Below are positions 61,891 to 64,000 of a DNA stretch of 64,000 nt, piece by piece; the first letter of the stretch is position 1; every line of letters starts with the position of its first letter. The notes under the pieces were generated by a model. It did not search any database, was not told the origin of the DNA, and saw nothing but the letters and a program-made list of their open reading frames with translations. A program made the translations under genes and the position numbers. Origin of the DNA: Dromaius novaehollandiae (Eukaryota; Chordata; Aves; Casuariiformes; Dromaiidae); assembly GCF_036370855.1 (NCBI RefSeq), contig NC_088100.1:36406563-36470562 (forward strand). Direction: 5' to 3'.

Positions 61891-62409
61891 TGCAGAGCAA
61901 GGCCTTGTCTCCCCTCAGCTTTGCTGGGGCTCTCTTCAGAGGCCTTGGAGCCAGGAGCAGCCTGCTTTCGCATTGTCCTGACAGCCTCCCGGCTTGATGG
62001 GATGCTCCCTGGCCATGGGCTTTCATGGTTGCAAAGAGCTCTGCCTCATAGTTAACGCCGGCTTTGTCACAGACCAGACCTGCTCTCTGGTGTTTTTACC
62101 ACAGTTTCTAGAGAGCCGTGGAAGCAGAGGCTCTGCCTTGCCTGTTGAGGGAGACTGAGGACAGAGCCACCTGAGCTGGTGTAGGCCAGGGTGCTGCGAG
62201 GCAGGTGGGCTGGGGGGGAGCCTGGCACCACCCTCACTCAGCTGGGCTGCCTTGCTGGGGCCCCAGCCTGGATGCTGCAGGCTTGGGAGTCCCTGCACTG
62301 CAGTGCACTGCACGGGGTCACCCTGGGCAAACCGGCTGTCTTCAGCTCCCACCATCCACACTTTCTGTAGCTTTTCATAACTGAGAAAGCAAGGGGGCTC
62401 GTCCGGAGA

Positions 62410-62640
62410 CATTTTTAATGAAGACAATATTTACCTGTTGAAGAGGGACACCAGCAGGCATATTGCCTTCCCAGAGCATTGCCCTCTGCTTGGAGAAGAG
62501 CCTGGTGCTTTTGAAATTAGAATTTTAGAATAGAATTAGAAATTTTGAAATTTTTGAAATTGAAAGCAGTCATGCTTCCCTGTGGCACTAAGCTGTAATT
62601 CCTAGAAACTGGGATTTGATATGGTCCTCCAGTTGTCTGC
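62410..62640 (+). repeat. Diverged direct repeat, copy A
   Basis: Starts with 'atttttaatgaagacaatat' and includes 'ccagcaggcatattgccttc' and 'ccagagcattgccctctgct'; after an AT-rich insert (about 62513-62563) it continues with 'gtcatgcttccctgtggcac' and 'ctagaaactgggat'. It pairs with 63712-63900. Not a known repeat to me. Confidence 0.65.
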
Positions 62641-63711
62641 CTTTTGCCCCAGGAAGCTCTGCCTTCTGCTCCAGCTCCCTGCATGCAGGGCAGTGGTTGT
62701 GCAGCTGCACTTACCTTGCAGAGGAAGGCACAAGGTGGAGCTGCCTCTGCTGCCCCATCAGTGTAGCCTGGGTGTTGGACAGTGTGGGAAGGAATTGCCC
62801 TTGATCACGCCTTGGGGAGGCAGAGCAGTAGCATTGCTGTTTGGATGGGGTGAAACTGCCTAGTGCAAGACTGTGCAGGAAGCCTGTGGCAAAAGCAGAT
62901 CCTGAAGGGAAATCACCTTTTGACAAGTCTCCTGGCCTTATGCCAAGGCCATCCTCCTTGGTCACCTATGAGGAAGCAGTGACTGCTCTTTTTCACACAC
63001 CCAGGGACTTCTCAAATGCCAGTGACTCATGGGGTAGGTGTTCATCTGTGCAGCATGTTGCATAACGTCATGTCTTCCTTGGAGTACGGGTCTGTGCCGA
63101 GGTCTTGATTGCCACTGTGGTCCCTTTCTCACCTCCTAACCAGTTGTGCTAGAGAGAGCTGGCTGGTGAATCCCAGACAAAGCTGGCCAGTGGTACAAAG
63201 TGGTGTCAAGTCATGGCTTTCTACAACTGAGTCAGAGACAGAGGCAGAGAAATCATACATGGAGGGCTGAGGGGAAGTTGCTCATAGAAACCTCTTCCTC
63301 AGGGCATAGAGGAAGCAGACAGGGCTGTGCCCTGCGTCCGATGGGCTGGAATGCCAGCAAAGCCCCAGACGGCATGGGAAGCGTGAGTGCCAAAGACACT
63401 GCAGCAGAGTAACCTCCCTGCAAGTCTTCAGTCTCCATCTCCAGGCCATCCTCCCTGGGAATCACTCTTGGAATCTGCTTGTTTTGGTCCTTACCATTTA
63501 CACAAAATATGCTCCTCTATTGTCAGCATTGTGTATGTGATCTTGAAGGTGCAGGGGTTACGTGTGGACAGTGGTCTCTGACAGGGAGGTGGTGAGAGGA
63601 CTATGGGCTGTAGGAAGGCAGAGTTTTGAGCAGCCACAGGATCAGTTCCGTAGATAGAGGCTTGGCTAAAGAACCAGTTTTGTTCAAACCCTCAGAGGAA
63701 GGTCTTTAAGG

Positions 63712-63900
63712 AGCAATTTTTAATGGATGCTATTTTTAACTGTTGCAGAAGGACATTAGTAGGCATAATGCCTTCCCAGAGGACAGCCATTTGGAGAGGT
63801 CCCTGGCTGCTTTTGAACTTGCAGGCATGCTTCCTCTTTGTACTACTCAGAACTTACATGAAAATTGGGATGAGTTTTAGTTCTCCATGGTGCTGGGAGA
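63712..63900 (+). repeat. Diverged direct repeat, copy B
   Basis: Starts 'aatttttaatggatgctatt' and includes 'attagtaggcataatgcctt', 'cccagaggacagccatttgg', 'ggcatgcttcctctttgtac' and 'catgaaaattgggat'. Colinear with copy A, 1.3 kb away in the same orientation, without the AT-rich insert. The pair implies a local duplication or two insertions of one element. Confidence 0.65.
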
Positions 63901-64000
63901 GAATTCTAGGGTGAAGTTCTACTACTTTGGGGATGCAGAGAAAGAGATTAAACTCTCAGTCTTGGAAGTGGCTCTCCTTGATACCAAAATGCCACTGTTT

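Larger units (their letters stand above)
61891..64000. other. GC-moderate flank upstream of the TAGAP-like gene
   Basis: Outside the direct repeats at 62410 and 63712 I find no exon with convincing splice sites or homology. The missing first exon of the TAGAP-like gene could lie here or beyond the window. A 134-codon minus frame at 62023-62427 is unrecognised and low in complexity (Pro/Ser/Gly-rich). Confidence 0.45.

Noticed and set aside
1..64000. CRISPR arrays, operons, phage or plasmid genes, tRNA or rRNA genes
   Set aside because: I looked for regularly spaced direct repeats, ribosome-binding sites and tRNA box patterns by eye and saw none; the repeats and spliced gene show vertebrate nuclear DNA. 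A tRNA or microRNA scan was not possible here.

Overview
The window reads as avian (or close archosaur) nuclear DNA. The evidence is CR1 LINE fragments with the bird-type 3' end (a TCACAGAAT-like start on the plus strand followed by the 'ggaagggacc' core), eroded CR1/L3-type copies, a bird-style retroviral LTR family present twice, absence of mammalian SINEs, and a compact GC-rich gene with introns of 97 to 485 bases. There is no bacterial, organellar or CRISPR-type content.

Layout. Positions 1 to about 57,100 are an AT-rich gene desert, either intergenic or inside a very long intron. I see no convincing protein-coding exon there. It holds simple repeats (poly-A, poly-T, CT/GT and GT tracts), two inverted copies of one LTR (16,185-16,868 minus; 52,573-53,137 plus), a tandem-repeat cluster (17,276-17,900), one younger CR1 (19,690-20,200), several eroded CR1 pieces (4,230-4,560; 21,130-21,560; 22,740-22,890; 43,520-44,700; 54,520-54,620), fragments of an old reptile-type repeat, an unexplained GC-rich block (20,201-21,045), and a few stretches that look like conserved regulatory DNA.

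From about 57,100 to 61,900 the composition becomes GC-rich. On the minus strand there is an eight-exon RhoGAP-domain gene resembling TAGAP (T-cell activation RhoGAP), 57,632-60,778. All seven introns have GT/AG ends, all phases join correctly, and the RhoGAP catalytic residues are present. One in-frame TAG lies at 60,021-60,023, ahead of the GAP domain. It is therefore either a very recent pseudogene, a null allele or error, or a gene with unusual decoding. The 5'-most exon (start codon) was not found. A CR1 with recognisable reverse-transcriptase remnants (61,068-61,890, minus) sits just upstream of the visible exons, and a decayed RNase H-like retroviral fragment lies downstream at the composition boundary. 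The last 2 kb contain a diverged direct repeat (about 62,410-62,640 and 63,712-63,900).

The RhoGAP gene is the only locus I would call a real gene. The rest is repeat-derived, candidate regulatory, or featureless to the eye.
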